From Sphingomonas abietis (GTDB lineage Bacteria > Pseudomonadota > Alphaproteobacteria > Sphingomonadales > Sphingomonadaceae), in contig NZ_CP115174.1 of assembly GCF_027625475.1 (NCBI RefSeq), positions 124,001 through 188,000 on the forward strand: a stretch of DNA of 64,000 nt. The letters are read 5' to 3'. Both the position numbers and the translations under genes were made by a program. Below the pieces are notes generated by a model. It made no database searches. It saw only the letters and a list, made by a program, of their open reading frames with translations, and was not told where the DNA came from. Of the stretch, positions 38,378-48,282 are shown piece by piece (the first letter of the stretch is position 1; the number at the start of each line of letters is the position of its first letter).

Positions 38378-39193
38378 TTAGTGAAGGTGAACGCGACGAC
38401 GCGTCGCTCGAATGAACACAAGTCCACCGTAGGTTAGCAGCAAGCACCAGCCAACCACATACGGGATGTCGACATAGGTGTCTTTTGCAGCATGAAACTG
38501 CCCATAACGCAGTAATTCATAGATGACCGTCAAAGGAAAATACGAAAGCCAAGTTTTATATGGATCCGGGATCCAGATTAACTGATAGAATGCGCCAGAT
38601 AAAGGCATGAGGATATAGGTTATGGGGTGAACCAGCCGTGCCACTAGCCTGTTGTCATGCGTCCAGGCGCATATTATTAGCGAGAGCGCAAAAGAAAACC
38701 AGAACATCAGGAAAATTCCGATCAGCAACTCCAATGGCCGGTCGGGCACGTGTGTCATGCCGATGATCGTTATAAATCCCATCAGCACGACATAGGTCAC
38801 GATCGTGCTGGCGCCTTCCAGGAGAGCTCGCGCGAACATCATGTCGAAAATGGTGACGCGCCGGTGATAGAGCAGCGGCATGTTCGATTCGAGCGTGCCT
38901 TCCGCACGCGAAATCATGCCGCGAAACATCAAGAAAATCGTATATCCAAGAATGGCGAAGGCTACGGGGTCGATCGTCGCGCCATGTGAGCCACCTCCGA
39001 CGTGCAGCAGAGCGACAGCGGCAGCCAACGTCATCGGCTCCAGAAAAATCCACAGATAGCCGATATTCTCACGGCCATAGCGGGTGTGCAGTTCACGCAT
39101 CAGGAGGGCGCCGATAACGCTCCCCTGGATCTGCATGCCACGCCAGAAGCCACGATCGCCGGTTGTCCCGGAAGTATCGGAAATCATCGTCAT
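38378..39193 (-). CDS. ABC-2 type polysaccharide export permease (KpsM/BexB-like)
   Basis: A 271-residue protein with six predicted TM helices. ALLMRELHTRYGRENIGYLWIFLEP near residues 30-54 is the amphipathic N-terminal helix and first TM of capsule-type permeases; NMPLLYHRRVTIFDMMFAR is the coupling loop. It moves finished polysaccharide chains across the inner membrane and needs an ATPase subunit (KpsT type). No such gene is in the window. It precedes the KpsE-like gene in the same operon. Confidence 0.88.
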   Translation of the reverse strand: MTMISDTSGTTGDRGFWRGMQIQGSVIGALLMRELHTRYGRENIGYLWIFLEPMTLAAAVALLHVGGGSHGATIDPVAFAILGYTIFLMFRGMISRAEGTLESNMPLLYHRRVTIFDMMFARALLEGASTIVTYVVLMGFITIIGMTHVPDRPLELLIGIFLMFWFSFALSLIICAWTHDNRLVARLVHPITYILMPLSGAFYQLIWIPDPYKTWLSYFPLTVIYELLRYGQFHAAKDTYVDIPYVVGWCLLLTYGGLVFIRATRRRVHLH

Positions 39194-39671
39194 GCGGAAA
39201 TATCCGTTGGCGGGAAAGACATCATGCGATGCACATGCGGAGCCGCAGCGAACAGCCCTGCCGCGCGATACGACGGCGGGTTCCAGAAAGAGCGCACCTG
39301 CAAACCACAGCCAAAGATCGTATTGACCAACGCTAACCTACCCAATGGGTCGAGACGCTCGAACACGCCCTGTCCATGCTCGTGCGATACCAGAAAATTG
39401 CGATGGGAAAAGGGCATCCTGGGTATATTGCCTCGTTCACAGCCGCGCAACCAACCGGACGACACCATGAACACCGTCGTGATCCTCGAAACGCCCTGCC
39501 ACGCATGAGGCGGTCTAGGCTGGGACAAAACAAGAGACAAGCCGACATGCGTTGGAGGCCCCGGCCGGCTGTGCAATGGCTGAGGAAGGGCGGCACGTTC
39601 TATCCGGCACAGGCGCGCGACCGTCCGGTAATGGTCGCCTTATCGTTTGGTCTGGCATATGGGGCTGCCGT
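39194..39671. other. Intergenic region between divergent kpsM-like and FkbM genes
   Basis: The 478-base stretch lies between divergent genes and probably holds both promoters. I find no credible gene: open frames on both strands lack ribosome sites and family features, and no ABC ATPase motif is present in any frame. Confidence 0.5.
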
Positions 39672-40583
39672 ATGAAGTACCCCAGCGTCCTATCGAGCAT
39701 CGCGTCGCGATTTCATCATCGATCAACCGGCGATGCTGGCATTCGCCTGTTCCATCTCGATCATCTGCGAACACAGTCGCGACAGCGCAACGAGGCGGTG
39801 ATCCGCAAACTATGCGCTAACGCCTATCTCGGTAATTCCCGGTCGCTGTGCCGGGTGCTGGGACGCTATAAAATGATCGTGGATACGACCGACGTCGGCC
39901 TGTCGAGCCATCTACTGCTCGATGGTTATTGGGAAATGTGGCTTACGGAATTGCTTAGCAATCTGGTCCGACCGGGCATGACCGTGGTCGATGTCGGTGC
40001 TAACCTCGGCTATTTCACCTTGCTGATGGCGGATCTGGTCGGCCCGGGTGGCCATGTACATGCGTTCGAACCGAACACCGATCTGGCGCGTCGGATGACG
40101 CAAAGCCTCGCCATCAACGGTTTCCAGAACATCGCCACGGTGCACGAGCAGGCCCTGGCCGATACCGAGACCGACGTCCTGCTGGTGGTGCCCACCGATG
40201 AACCCAAGAATGGTCATTTGCTGCCGGCGGATCATCCCGTTTCAGCCGATCAGATGACCGAGAGCCGCCTGATGCGGACGCGTCGCCTGGACAGCTATGC
40301 CGAACTGCTGGATGCGGATCTCATCAAAATCGATGCCGACACATCAGAACTCGCCATTTGGAACGGCATGTCGGGAATCCTGCAATCGGGGCGCCCGCTG
40401 ACGATCGTTCTCGAATTTGCCCGAATGCGTTATGCCGACCCCGGCGGCTTTATCAACCAGATCGTGGCGGACGGCTTTACGCTTGCGGAAATCACGCTGG
40501 AGGCCGGAGTTCAACCCACCACGCGCGCAGCGATCTTGGCTGCCCCCCCGACGGAAGACGTGATGCTGTTGCTCGTCCGTTGA
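39672..40583 (+). CDS. FkbM-family SAM-dependent methyltransferase
   Basis: A 303-residue protein. The SAM site is MTVVDVGANLGYFTLLMADLVGPGGHVHAFEPN, with the FkbM motifs HEQALADTETDVLLVVP and LIKIDADTSELAIWNGM following. FkbM enzymes O-methylate sugars or polyketides; here a methylated sugar in the exported polysaccharide is the likely product. ATG 39672 (MKYPSVL) is chosen over upstream starts because the extra 40 residues have no family-like sequence; its ribosome site is weak. Confidence 0.85.
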   Translation: MKYPSVLSSIASRFHHRSTGDAGIRLFHLDHLRTQSRQRNEAVIRKLCANAYLGNSRSLCRVLGRYKMIVDTTDVGLSSHLLLDGYWEMWLTELLSNLVRPGMTVVDVGANLGYFTLLMADLVGPGGHVHAFEPNTDLARRMTQSLAINGFQNIATVHEQALADTETDVLLVVPTDEPKNGHLLPADHPVSADQMTESRLMRTRRLDSYAELLDADLIKIDADTSELAIWNGMSGILQSGRPLTIVLEFARMRYADPGGFINQIVADGFTLAEITLEAGVQPTTRAAILAAPPTEDVMLLLVR

Positions 40584-40591
40584 ACCTCCGG

Positions 40592-42766
40592 TCACGCGCG
40601 CGGCGGGCGCGTAATCACCATTTTTTCCACGACAATCTCGCCAGCCGTCGGCACGATCGGAATCCGAAGCGTCACGGGGCCGTCTTGCAGCGCAGAAGAT
40701 ATGATCAGGGGGATGCCGGGCTCGACCTGATACTCTTGGTGTTGGCCATTGATCCCAACACGGACCCTAGCGAAGCCAGGGGTGACCGCGAAATGGATGT
40801 GGAGCACGGCATTACCCGTACCCCCCCAGCAGAACCACAATGCGGCGTCGTCACCGCGGATACGACATCCCGTGATCCCGGGAGACAGCCAGCAGGAGCC
40901 GTGCCGGAGTGCCTCGCCCTGTTGTGAGACCGGCGCCTGATCGCTGGTTTCGATCTGATGGAACAGGGCGAGGCTCCAGGTTCCCGCGTCGTCAAGGCAA
41001 GGCAGGGTGTCTTGGACCCGCGATGCGACCATGCTGGCTTTGGCGACCACGTCCTGTGCAATCCGATGCCATGTCCGCGGTGCATAATCCTGTCGTATCG
41101 CGGCTTCAGCCGCCTGTCGCGTCGCGGCGTTGAGGAGCGTGCGAACCGTCTTTGCAATGTCAGCAACCATGTTGGGGTCGAAATAGCGGGCATAGGGACC
41201 GCCCGCCTCCGGCAACGACGAAACCCGCGATATCGCAGGAACCTTGCCGTAAGACAGCGCTTCCGAAACCGGTAATCCCCAGCCTTCGTAGAAGCTCGGA
41301 TATAGTGCGAACAGACAATGTTGATAGAGCGTTGCCAGCGTATCGTCGGGAATGCCGTGAAGGATGAGTACCAGACGTTGCAATACCGGGCGGTCGCGCA
41401 GCATCTCGTGCAAATGCTCGTTGAGCCAGCCACGCCCCCCGACGCAGACGAGCCGCGGCATCGCGGCTTCGCCGAGCGTATCGGCAAGCGCAAGCCAGGC
41501 TTCGAACGCACCGCGATGATTCTTCCGTGGTTCGAGTGTCGAGACGAACAGAACGTAGCGTTGCGCTTCCAGCCCGTAAGCGCGCAAGGATTCCGGATCG
41601 GCCGCGACCTGACAAAAATCGCCGTCGAGCCGAACCACGGGAACCGATTCTCGGGGCATCGGCACATTCCATTCGGCGGATTTGTCGAGCAAATCTTCTC
41701 GCGTGGCCTCAGAGATCGTCAGGCACCCATCGGCTGAGTGGAGCAACGATCCGAACCAAGCACGATAATCGCGGACGAGCGATTGCATGAACCAGTGCGG
41801 CCCGATCAACGGGATCAGGTCGAACACGAGGGGGACATAGACCATTCCATCACGTGCGCGGATGTTACGGACATCGAGCAGATAGTTCCGATCCGACCAG
41901 GACGTTCCCAGGTTGACGAGTACGGTTCCGGGCGAAAACCGAATCGTCCGGGCTACCGCTATCTTGCGATACATCTGATCCAGTTGCGCGATCCACGCGG
42001 GATCCTCGATATCGTCGCTCTGTCGGGCCAGCCGGCAAAGTGCGTCGAAATGATCGCGAGGCAGCTTTAGCCAGCCGCGCCGCGCACTGGCATAGACGCA
42101 GAATACGGGTTGCGGGTCGAACCGTTCTTCGAGACACGCCAGAGAAACCTCGATCTGGACGCGCTGAATCCCGGTGGGCAACCGGCGCTGCCCGAAAAAG
42201 GCGAGAAGGTCGGTAACGTCGAACACCATCGCCTCACGCGGCAATTGCCCGGTGTCGTCCGCCTCTACTTCCGCCGGGTTGATCTCTAGCACATCGAGAA
42301 CAGCCGTCCATAAGTCCGGATCGACCTCATCGCGGTCGGGCATCAGCCGAACCAGTTCGGAAATCGCCTGCAGATTCGTGCGGTCGCGCTGCAAGGCGGC
42401 AACAAAATACCCCGCAGCATCGGCCGGCTGGCGCCAGGCTTTGGCCATATGCCCGAGTTGGAGCAGCGGCTCGGGATCGTCCCGTTTGAGGCGCGCGGCT
42501 TCTTCATACGCACAGGTGGCCCGATCGATCTCGCCGGCCTCCTTTTCCATATGGGCGAGTTGTACCCACAGATGCTGCAGATGCGGTTCGGACGTCAGTG
42601 CCCGGCGATACGCGCTCGCCGCGCGCGACCAATCCTGCTGCCCACGCGCAATATTGCCAGCCCTGATATGAACGGCTGTGCTGCGGTGCACCCGCACGCC
42701 GTTCGACCGTGGGTTGAATCGCAATTGTGCGGATATGTTGCCCCACCAGCTTTTGATCAATCGCAT
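40592..42766 (-). CDS. TPR-containing multidomain GT4 glycosyltransferase
   Basis: A 724-residue protein in three parts. Residues 30-130 contain about three TPR units (GNIARGQQDWSRAASAYRRAL, HLWVQLAHMEKEAGEIDRATCAYEEAA, PLLQLGHMAKAWRQPADAAGYFVAAL). Residues 170-590 are a GT-B enzyme with VVFDVTDLL-type opening, LFVSTLEPRKNHRGAFEAW and PSFYEGWGLPVSEALSYGKVP (GT4 E-x7-E). The last 110 residues form a beta-rich domain, perhaps carbohydrate-binding. The overall plan matches the gene at 44828. The TPR part may dock the enzyme into a synthesis complex. Confidence 0.83.
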   Translation of the reverse strand: MRLIKSWWGNISAQLRFNPRSNGVRVHRSTAVHIRAGNIARGQQDWSRAASAYRRALTSEPHLQHLWVQLAHMEKEAGEIDRATCAYEEAARLKRDDPEPLLQLGHMAKAWRQPADAAGYFVAALQRDRTNLQAISELVRLMPDRDEVDPDLWTAVLDVLEINPAEVEADDTGQLPREAMVFDVTDLLAFFGQRRLPTGIQRVQIEVSLACLEERFDPQPVFCVYASARRGWLKLPRDHFDALCRLARQSDDIEDPAWIAQLDQMYRKIAVARTIRFSPGTVLVNLGTSWSDRNYLLDVRNIRARDGMVYVPLVFDLIPLIGPHWFMQSLVRDYRAWFGSLLHSADGCLTISEATREDLLDKSAEWNVPMPRESVPVVRLDGDFCQVAADPESLRAYGLEAQRYVLFVSTLEPRKNHRGAFEAWLALADTLGEAAMPRLVCVGGRGWLNEHLHEMLRDRPVLQRLVLILHGIPDDTLATLYQHCLFALYPSFYEGWGLPVSEALSYGKVPAISRVSSLPEAGGPYARYFDPNMVADIAKTVRTLLNAATRQAAEAAIRQDYAPRTWHRIAQDVVAKASMVASRVQDTLPCLDDAGTWSLALFHQIETSDQAPVSQQGEALRHGSCWLSPGITGCRIRGDDAALWFCWGGTGNAVLHIHFAVTPGFARVRVGINGQHQEYQVEPGIPLIISSALQDGPVTLRIPIVPTAGEIVVEKMVITRPPRA

Positions 42767-43011
42767 CCTATCGTCCCTAGCGTGCAGGCCCTGGCGCTGA
42801 TAGCGATTTTGCAGGGCGAGACATCCGGCCGTGCGCGACGAGCGATCCGTGCCCGCGTGTCCTATTTTTTGCAAATCTTCCACGAACTCGGACCATTTGC
42901 GCGCGCCTGCCTTATGGCCGTCACGTACGTCGCCCCGCCGCACAATATGGCTTGGGTATGGCGCCGCGCGCCTTATAACGAGCGCGATTGCCGGAACTTG
43001 AAAGGCTGAAT

Positions 43012-44814
43012 GTGCGCGCGAAGCTGAACGACGACATGATCTTTTTCTCGGTCCAAGACCTGTTCGGGTATTGGAAAGCCCATGTTACGATGTCCGGCAT
43101 CCAGCGCGTTCAGGCCGGCATCGCGCTCTATGCGATCCAAGAAGAGGGCGAGCGGGTTGGCTTCCTCCTGAACGACCTGACCGACAGCCATGTTCCTGGC
43201 GAATTTTTCCTGGTCGACAATGCTGTGTTTCGCGACATCATCCTCTATGCATCGGGCGAGAAGGTGGATCACGATCTCCTTCGCGCGATGCTCGCCGAAT
43301 GCGAGCAGGGCGCGGTGCGCATTCGACCAGTGAAAGGACAGACGATCGTCCTGCTCGGCGCATTCTGGGGCCATGGCAACACCATCGACCAGTATCTCAC
43401 CTCACGGCGCAACGGCGTAATCATCGGCGCCTACGTGTACGATATTATCCCCCTGACCCACCCCGAATATTGCAAGGCGGATCTCGTCCGCGAACATTCG
43501 ATGTCCGTCTGCGAGATGGGGCTGGTGGTTGATTTCGTCTTTACGATCTCCGATTTCACGCGGCACGCACTGGCGGCCCTCTTCGCGCAAAATGGCGGCC
43601 GCGAGATCCCGATGTACACGGTGCCGCTCGCCCATTCTATGACCACCGAGGTGTCGGCAGTCGATGCGTGGCCGATGGCGTTGCGGGCGATCAAGGGTGC
43701 GCCTTACGTGACCTATGTCTCGACTGTGGAAGGGCGGAAGAACCACCGCTATGTCGTGGAGGCTTGGCAGCAATTGATCGACATGGGCGTCGACGTCCCA
43801 GACCTTGTCTTTGTGGGCCGCGAAGGCTGGCGGATCGGCGGGCTGATGGATCTGCTCGACGGCACGCGCTACCTCGGTGGGCGGGTCCATATTGTGCACG
43901 ATCTCTCGGATGCCGAGCTCAACAGCATCTATACCAACGCAATGTTCACGGTGTTCACCAGTTTCGTCGAGGGATGGGGCCTTCCGGTAGGTGAAAGCCT
44001 TGTCCACGGTACGCCCTGCGTTGCCTCGGGAACGTCTTCCATCCCCGAGGTCGGTGGTGAGTTCGTCGATTATGTCGATCCGCTGAATCTACGCGACGGC
44101 GTGGCGGTGCTACGCCGCATGATCGAGGACAAAGATTATCTCCAGACCCGGCGTCGCGCGATCGAAGAGCATTTCGTCGCACGGACATGGGACGATGTCG
44201 GTCGTGACTTCCTGGCCCGAACGCGGGCAGCGGTGCAGCGCAATTATCCCGAGCGCCTGATCTACCCACGGCTGGCGGAGGGCGCACAATTCTTCCCCGG
44301 CAATCTGGTGACCAATGCCATCCGGTATCCCGACTACGTGCCCGCCCCGATGCGGTTGGCGCTGCGGGAGTCATTCTACCATCTCGAAGAGCATGGGGTC
44401 TGGATGCGCGGCAATATCGGCGAAATCAGCTTCCTGACCGGGCTCGACGAAAACACCGAAGTGATCGCATACCTACAGCTGTCAGCCCCGCCCCATGGGG
44501 CAGGCAATTTGGTTACGGCGTATATCGCCGATGGATCAAGTGTGGCGCCGAGCGACGGACGATTTCATTCGCTCGAATTCAGGCAGCGGGCGCTGATGCG
44601 CGCGCGGGGCCGCGTGCGCGAGGGGGGGCTGTGCACGATCCTGATCGAATTGAGGGGCCAGACCGACCCTGGACCGGCCGACGGGCGGCTGTTCGGTGTC
44701 GGCCTGACCGCGCTCGGCTACGTGCGCGCGGACAATGCGATGCTCCGCGAGGATCTGGTCGAGCGCTTCACCTTTCACGATATGACCGACGAAAGCCGCT
44801 CCAGCCTCGCCTGA
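43012..44814 (+). CDS. GT4-like glycosyltransferase with C-terminal beta domain
   Basis: About 600 residues from GTG 43012, which has GAAAGG nine bases upstream; TTG 42988 is an alternative. It begins with IFFSVQDLFGYWKAHVTMSGIQRVQAG, then THPEYCKADLVREHSM, YVSTVEGRKNHRYVVEAWQQL and FTSFVEGWGLPVGESLVHGTPCV. It is closely related to the enzyme at 44828-46966 but lacks its TPR region. The C-terminal 150 residues repeat the beta-rich domain of the two relatives. The neighbouring paralogues are on the opposite strand, so the duplication involved inversion. Confidence 0.83.
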   Translation: MRAKLNDDMIFFSVQDLFGYWKAHVTMSGIQRVQAGIALYAIQEEGERVGFLLNDLTDSHVPGEFFLVDNAVFRDIILYASGEKVDHDLLRAMLAECEQGAVRIRPVKGQTIVLLGAFWGHGNTIDQYLTSRRNGVIIGAYVYDIIPLTHPEYCKADLVREHSMSVCEMGLVVDFVFTISDFTRHALAALFAQNGGREIPMYTVPLAHSMTTEVSAVDAWPMALRAIKGAPYVTYVSTVEGRKNHRYVVEAWQQLIDMGVDVPDLVFVGREGWRIGGLMDLLDGTRYLGGRVHIVHDLSDAELNSIYTNAMFTVFTSFVEGWGLPVGESLVHGTPCVASGTSSIPEVGGEFVDYVDPLNLRDGVAVLRRMIEDKDYLQTRRRAIEEHFVARTWDDVGRDFLARTRAAVQRNYPERLIYPRLAEGAQFFPGNLVTNAIRYPDYVPAPMRLALRESFYHLEEHGVWMRGNIGEISFLTGLDENTEVIAYLQLSAPPHGAGNLVTAYIADGSSVAPSDGRFHSLEFRQRALMRARGRVREGGLCTILIELRGQTDPGPADGRLFGVGLTALGYVRADNAMLREDLVERFTFHDMTDESRSSLA

Positions 44815-44827
44815 ACGGCGAGGCGCA

Positions 44828-46966
44828 TCAGCCGAACACGAATTCCTCGCGCAGTTCTGAGCGGACTGCGGCGTCCTCGCTCAGCGCATAACCGATCGCG
44901 TTGAGCCCCAGTGCGAAGCGACGGCGATCGGGCTCCGTCGCGCTGGGCTGACGGACATGGCCATCGTAGTGGAACGTGATCGTGCAGCCGCCGGCCTGGT
45001 CTACGCGCCCTTTCAAGCGCACCAGATTCGGGCCCGATGTCAGCGTCATCCAGGGGTGTGATCCACCCCGACCGTTCAGCTTCAGCGCACAACGCGCGCC
45101 GATCGCCCATGGCGCCGGACGGACGGACACAAGGACGACGATCTCGGTGCCCGCTTCCGCCTTCGTCAGGAAAGCAAATTCGCCGCTCGCGCCGCGCAAC
45201 CATGCCCCCCACGGCTCGGGCTCGTAAAAGGAATCGATCAGCGCCAGTCCGAGCGGATTGGTGAGATAACCGGGAAGCGGCTTCACGCGCTTGGTGATCT
45301 CGCCTGGCCGGAAGATCGTGCCTTCGGGGAGCGTGACAGGAGGGAGTATTGACGGTGACGGCGCTACCGCAAGCATGCCCCGCAACTTGGTGACGAAATC
45401 GCGACCAACATCGTCCCACGTCCTCGCCACGAAATTTTCGCGGATGTTACGCCGTCGCGCTTCGAGATAGCTACCATCCTCGATAAGCCGGCGCAGCACG
45501 CCGATCGCGGCCTCCTGGTCACCGGTTTCGACATAATCGGCAAAATCGCCTCCGACTTCAGGCAGCGATGCGGTTCTCGTCACCACGCACGGCACACCAT
45601 GCGCCAGGCTCTCGCCAACCGGGAGCCCCCAACCTTCGACCACGCTTGTGAACAGCGTGAACATCGCATCGGCGTAGACGCCGTTGAGTTCCGCATCGGA
45701 AAGTCCATGGACAATATGGATGCGCCCACCGAGATTGTCGGTGCTTGCCAGCAAGTCCATGAGCGGATCGACCTTCCAGCCCTCGCGTCCCACGAAAACG
45801 AGATCCGGCACGTCCACGCCGCGGGCGATCATCTGCTGCCAGGCCTGTACGACGAAGAGGTGATTCTTACGGCCCTCGATAGTCGAGACATAGGCGACAT
45901 AGCGCCGCCTCTTGAGCTTCGCGAGGGCACGTGGCCAGACCGCCGCGGCTCCTTCGGGATGCGCCATCGAATGTGCCAGCGGCACGGTCTGCATCGGAAT
46001 CTGTCGGCCGCCATGCTCGGCGATGAAACGCTTCAGCTCGGCCTGCGTGAAATCCGAGTTGGTCAACGCATAATCCGCCGAGTGCAGCAACTCCGCCAAG
46101 CCTCGCCAGAAGAAATTGGTGAGGTTCGCATCGCAATATTCGGGATGCGTAACGGGAATGATATCGTGGATGAACGGAACGATGCGCGCGCCACGCCGCC
46201 GCGGATACAGATATTGGTCTATACCGTTGCCGATGCCCCAGAAGGCACCGAGAATGACCACGGTTGAACCCGCTCCGAACGTGATCGGCACGGCGCGAAA
46301 GCGCGCGGCGGCAAGCTTCTGCTTGAGGATATCATGATCGATCGTTTTGCCCGAGGCATAAGCGATGATGTCGCGAAGATCGTCATCCTCTAGCCGAAGG
46401 AATGTCGGCACCTCATTCTGATATTCGCCGTTGATGATGAAATGCGAGTCGAACGTTGGATCGGCCATTGCGGCAAGCGCGACGCCGGCCTGTACGCGCT
46501 GGATACCCGTCGCCGTCGCGTGGACGGCAAACATGTTGAAGATATCCTGCATAGAAAACAGGATCGCGCCTTCTGCCGCGACGCGTTCGTGACGGCGGCG
46601 GCGAAGGCCGATCATGTGATTGAGCTCGGCAAGATTTTCTGGAGACGGCGCGACCTGATAGAGCGACACGAAAGCCTCGGCGGCATCGTCGAACCGCGCC
46701 TGCGTTTTCAGCAGATGCGCCAGGTGAAGCCGTGGGTCGGCATCCTTCGGCACGATTTTGATCGCCCGCCTGTAGGCTGCCTCGGCCTCGGCGAAGTTGC
46801 CCTGCTCCTTCTCAGCATGACCAACCTGCACCCAGATCGCGTGATCGAGCGGTTTATCATCCAGGTGCCGACGGTAAGCAGTGACGGCCAAAGCCCACTC
46901 GGCCGCGTTCCTATGCGCGTTGCCGATACGGCGGTGCGTTTGCTTGCTGCCAAAAAGAAATTTCAT
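44828..46966 (-). CDS. TPR-containing multidomain GT4 glycosyltransferase
   Basis: A 712-residue protein with TPR units at about residues 10-110 (NAHRNAAEWALAVTAYRRHL, AIWVQVGHAEKEQGNFAEAEAAYRRAI, PRLHLAHLLKTQARFDDAAEAFV). The GT-B part shares long stretches with the enzyme at 43012: ATGIQRVQAGVALAAM, VTHPEYCDANL, YVSTIEGRKNHLFVVQAWQQM, HGLSDAELNGVYADAMFTLF and SVVEGWGLPVGESLAHGVPCV. A beta-rich C-terminal domain follows. ATG 46966 follows CGGAG. These three enzymes likely add related sugars or have diverged acceptor preference. Confidence 0.84.
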   Translation of the reverse strand: MKFLFGSKQTHRRIGNAHRNAAEWALAVTAYRRHLDDKPLDHAIWVQVGHAEKEQGNFAEAEAAYRRAIKIVPKDADPRLHLAHLLKTQARFDDAAEAFVSLYQVAPSPENLAELNHMIGLRRRRHERVAAEGAILFSMQDIFNMFAVHATATGIQRVQAGVALAAMADPTFDSHFIINGEYQNEVPTFLRLEDDDLRDIIAYASGKTIDHDILKQKLAAARFRAVPITFGAGSTVVILGAFWGIGNGIDQYLYPRRRGARIVPFIHDIIPVTHPEYCDANLTNFFWRGLAELLHSADYALTNSDFTQAELKRFIAEHGGRQIPMQTVPLAHSMAHPEGAAAVWPRALAKLKRRRYVAYVSTIEGRKNHLFVVQAWQQMIARGVDVPDLVFVGREGWKVDPLMDLLASTDNLGGRIHIVHGLSDAELNGVYADAMFTLFTSVVEGWGLPVGESLAHGVPCVVTRTASLPEVGGDFADYVETGDQEAAIGVLRRLIEDGSYLEARRRNIRENFVARTWDDVGRDFVTKLRGMLAVAPSPSILPPVTLPEGTIFRPGEITKRVKPLPGYLTNPLGLALIDSFYEPEPWGAWLRGASGEFAFLTKAEAGTEIVVLVSVRPAPWAIGARCALKLNGRGGSHPWMTLTSGPNLVRLKGRVDQAGGCTITFHYDGHVRQPSATEPDRRRFALGLNAIGYALSEDAAVRSELREEFVFG

Positions 46967-47085
46967 CGTCGGCTCCGGAAATCGCGATGGCGTTGATCGA
47001 GGCCGACACATATACAATGGCGATCGTCACGCAATGAGCGCGTCAGTCGGGGCGTGGCTATGCTTCCAGCCACGGAGCCCTTGGG

Positions 47086-48231
47086 TTAGAGGTCGCTTGA
47101 GAGCATTGCCATAGCCGCATCCAAACATCGACGGAGATCATCGGTCATGATCTCATAGTGTTGAAAGCCCTGTTCGTTCGCCCAGGTTCGCCCAAAGACG
47201 TAGGAAAGCGGCTGGCGCCGAATTTCGCAAAGACCGGATTGCAGGAAGCCCGGATGTAAATCGATTCCCCTGAGCGCGATAACCGATGTTCCGGGACGGC
47301 TGAAAATCGTGTTGTGCAGGCCTGATCCATAGTCACCCGCAACACATTTCGCCGAAGCGAGGAGGTCGGCCTGACCTGAGACGGAAAGTTTTTCGGGGAA
47401 CACGATCTCGAAGCCATATTCGGCCATGACGTTTTCGATGGCGCGATAATTTTCCAGCTTGCGTGTGATATTTCCCCAATTTTCGCGAGAAACATACAGC
47501 AGCCGCGTTGGGCTGATATCGTTCGTGCACGCAATCTGCGTCATCCACGCCGCGGCTTCCGCCATGCTCGGCAATGCGCGTCCGCCAGCGCGCAGATTCG
47601 TCGGCATAAGCGCGCGTTCGCACCGGCAAAGTTCATCCGCTTGATCGTATAGAATGAGCTGGGCTGGCTTGATACCGGCAAGAAGAAGCCATTCGTGAGC
47701 AAACGCCGGAAGATCGGCGGGAAGTAGAAATCTCAGTTCAGCGAATTTGCGATTGGTCATGCGGAGCATTTGGAGGCGGGGCATGAAATCCACCATCCAA
47801 TGCCCATAAAGACCGTAAGGGAATCCCGAGAGCAGGATGACATCCCCCTCGATGTCTCGAATACGCAATGTGCCAGCGGCACGACGCGTCCGCACCTCGG
47901 CCAGTGCATTCGTAGCAGATGCACTGGCGAGAAAATTCTGGTCGACCTCCAGCGCATGCGGCTCGCCATCCATCTCGATGTAGACAAGCGTCGATCCGAA
48001 CACATGTGCCTGCGGAATCGTGATGATCCCGGCGGCTTCCGGCCCTCGCTCGTGGCAGAACCAAGCGTCCAGATCGGACGGGGGCGAGCCCCATGATAGA
48101 TTGGCAGGACGGGGCCCCTCAAATGGTCGATCCAGCAGTTCGAACGTGATCCCATGAACGGGGTCTGCAACGATGGCTGAGAATGGAATTAGCGTCACGA
48201 TCAACCTCTGTTGCCTTCGAAACATAACCAT
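47086..48231 (-). CDS. Glycosyltransferase family 61 (DUF563) protein
   Basis: A 381-residue protein with the GT61 pattern: GFPYGLYGHWMVDFMPRLQML near residue 137 (GHW/F motif), RLLYVSRENWGNITRKLENY, and VAGDYGSGLHNTIFSRPGTSVIAL, where bacterial members have GAxGAGLxNxxF. GT61 enzymes transfer pentoses or hexoses in plants and bacteria. It is the outermost gene of the polysaccharide cluster on this side, 51 bases from the second IS701 copy. Confidence 0.78.
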   Translation of the reverse strand: MVMFRRQQRLIVTLIPFSAIVADPVHGITFELLDRPFEGPRPANLSWGSPPSDLDAWFCHERGPEAAGIITIPQAHVFGSTLVYIEMDGEPHALEVDQNFLASASATNALAEVRTRRAAGTLRIRDIEGDVILLSGFPYGLYGHWMVDFMPRLQMLRMTNRKFAELRFLLPADLPAFAHEWLLLAGIKPAQLILYDQADELCRCERALMPTNLRAGGRALPSMAEAAAWMTQIACTNDISPTRLLYVSRENWGNITRKLENYRAIENVMAEYGFEIVFPEKLSVSGQADLLASAKCVAGDYGSGLHNTIFSRPGTSVIALRGIDLHPGFLQSGLCEIRRQPLSYVFGRTWANEQGFQHYEIMTDDLRRCLDAAMAMLSSDL

Positions 48232-48282
48232 TTCGGCATAGGGAGATGCCCGTCAAGCGAGCGCTCTGGAATTTCGGCCTAG

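Noticed and set aside
39190..39576. Possible KpsT-like ATPase in the gap next to the export permease
   Set aside because: No Walker A, signature or Walker B motif in any frame.
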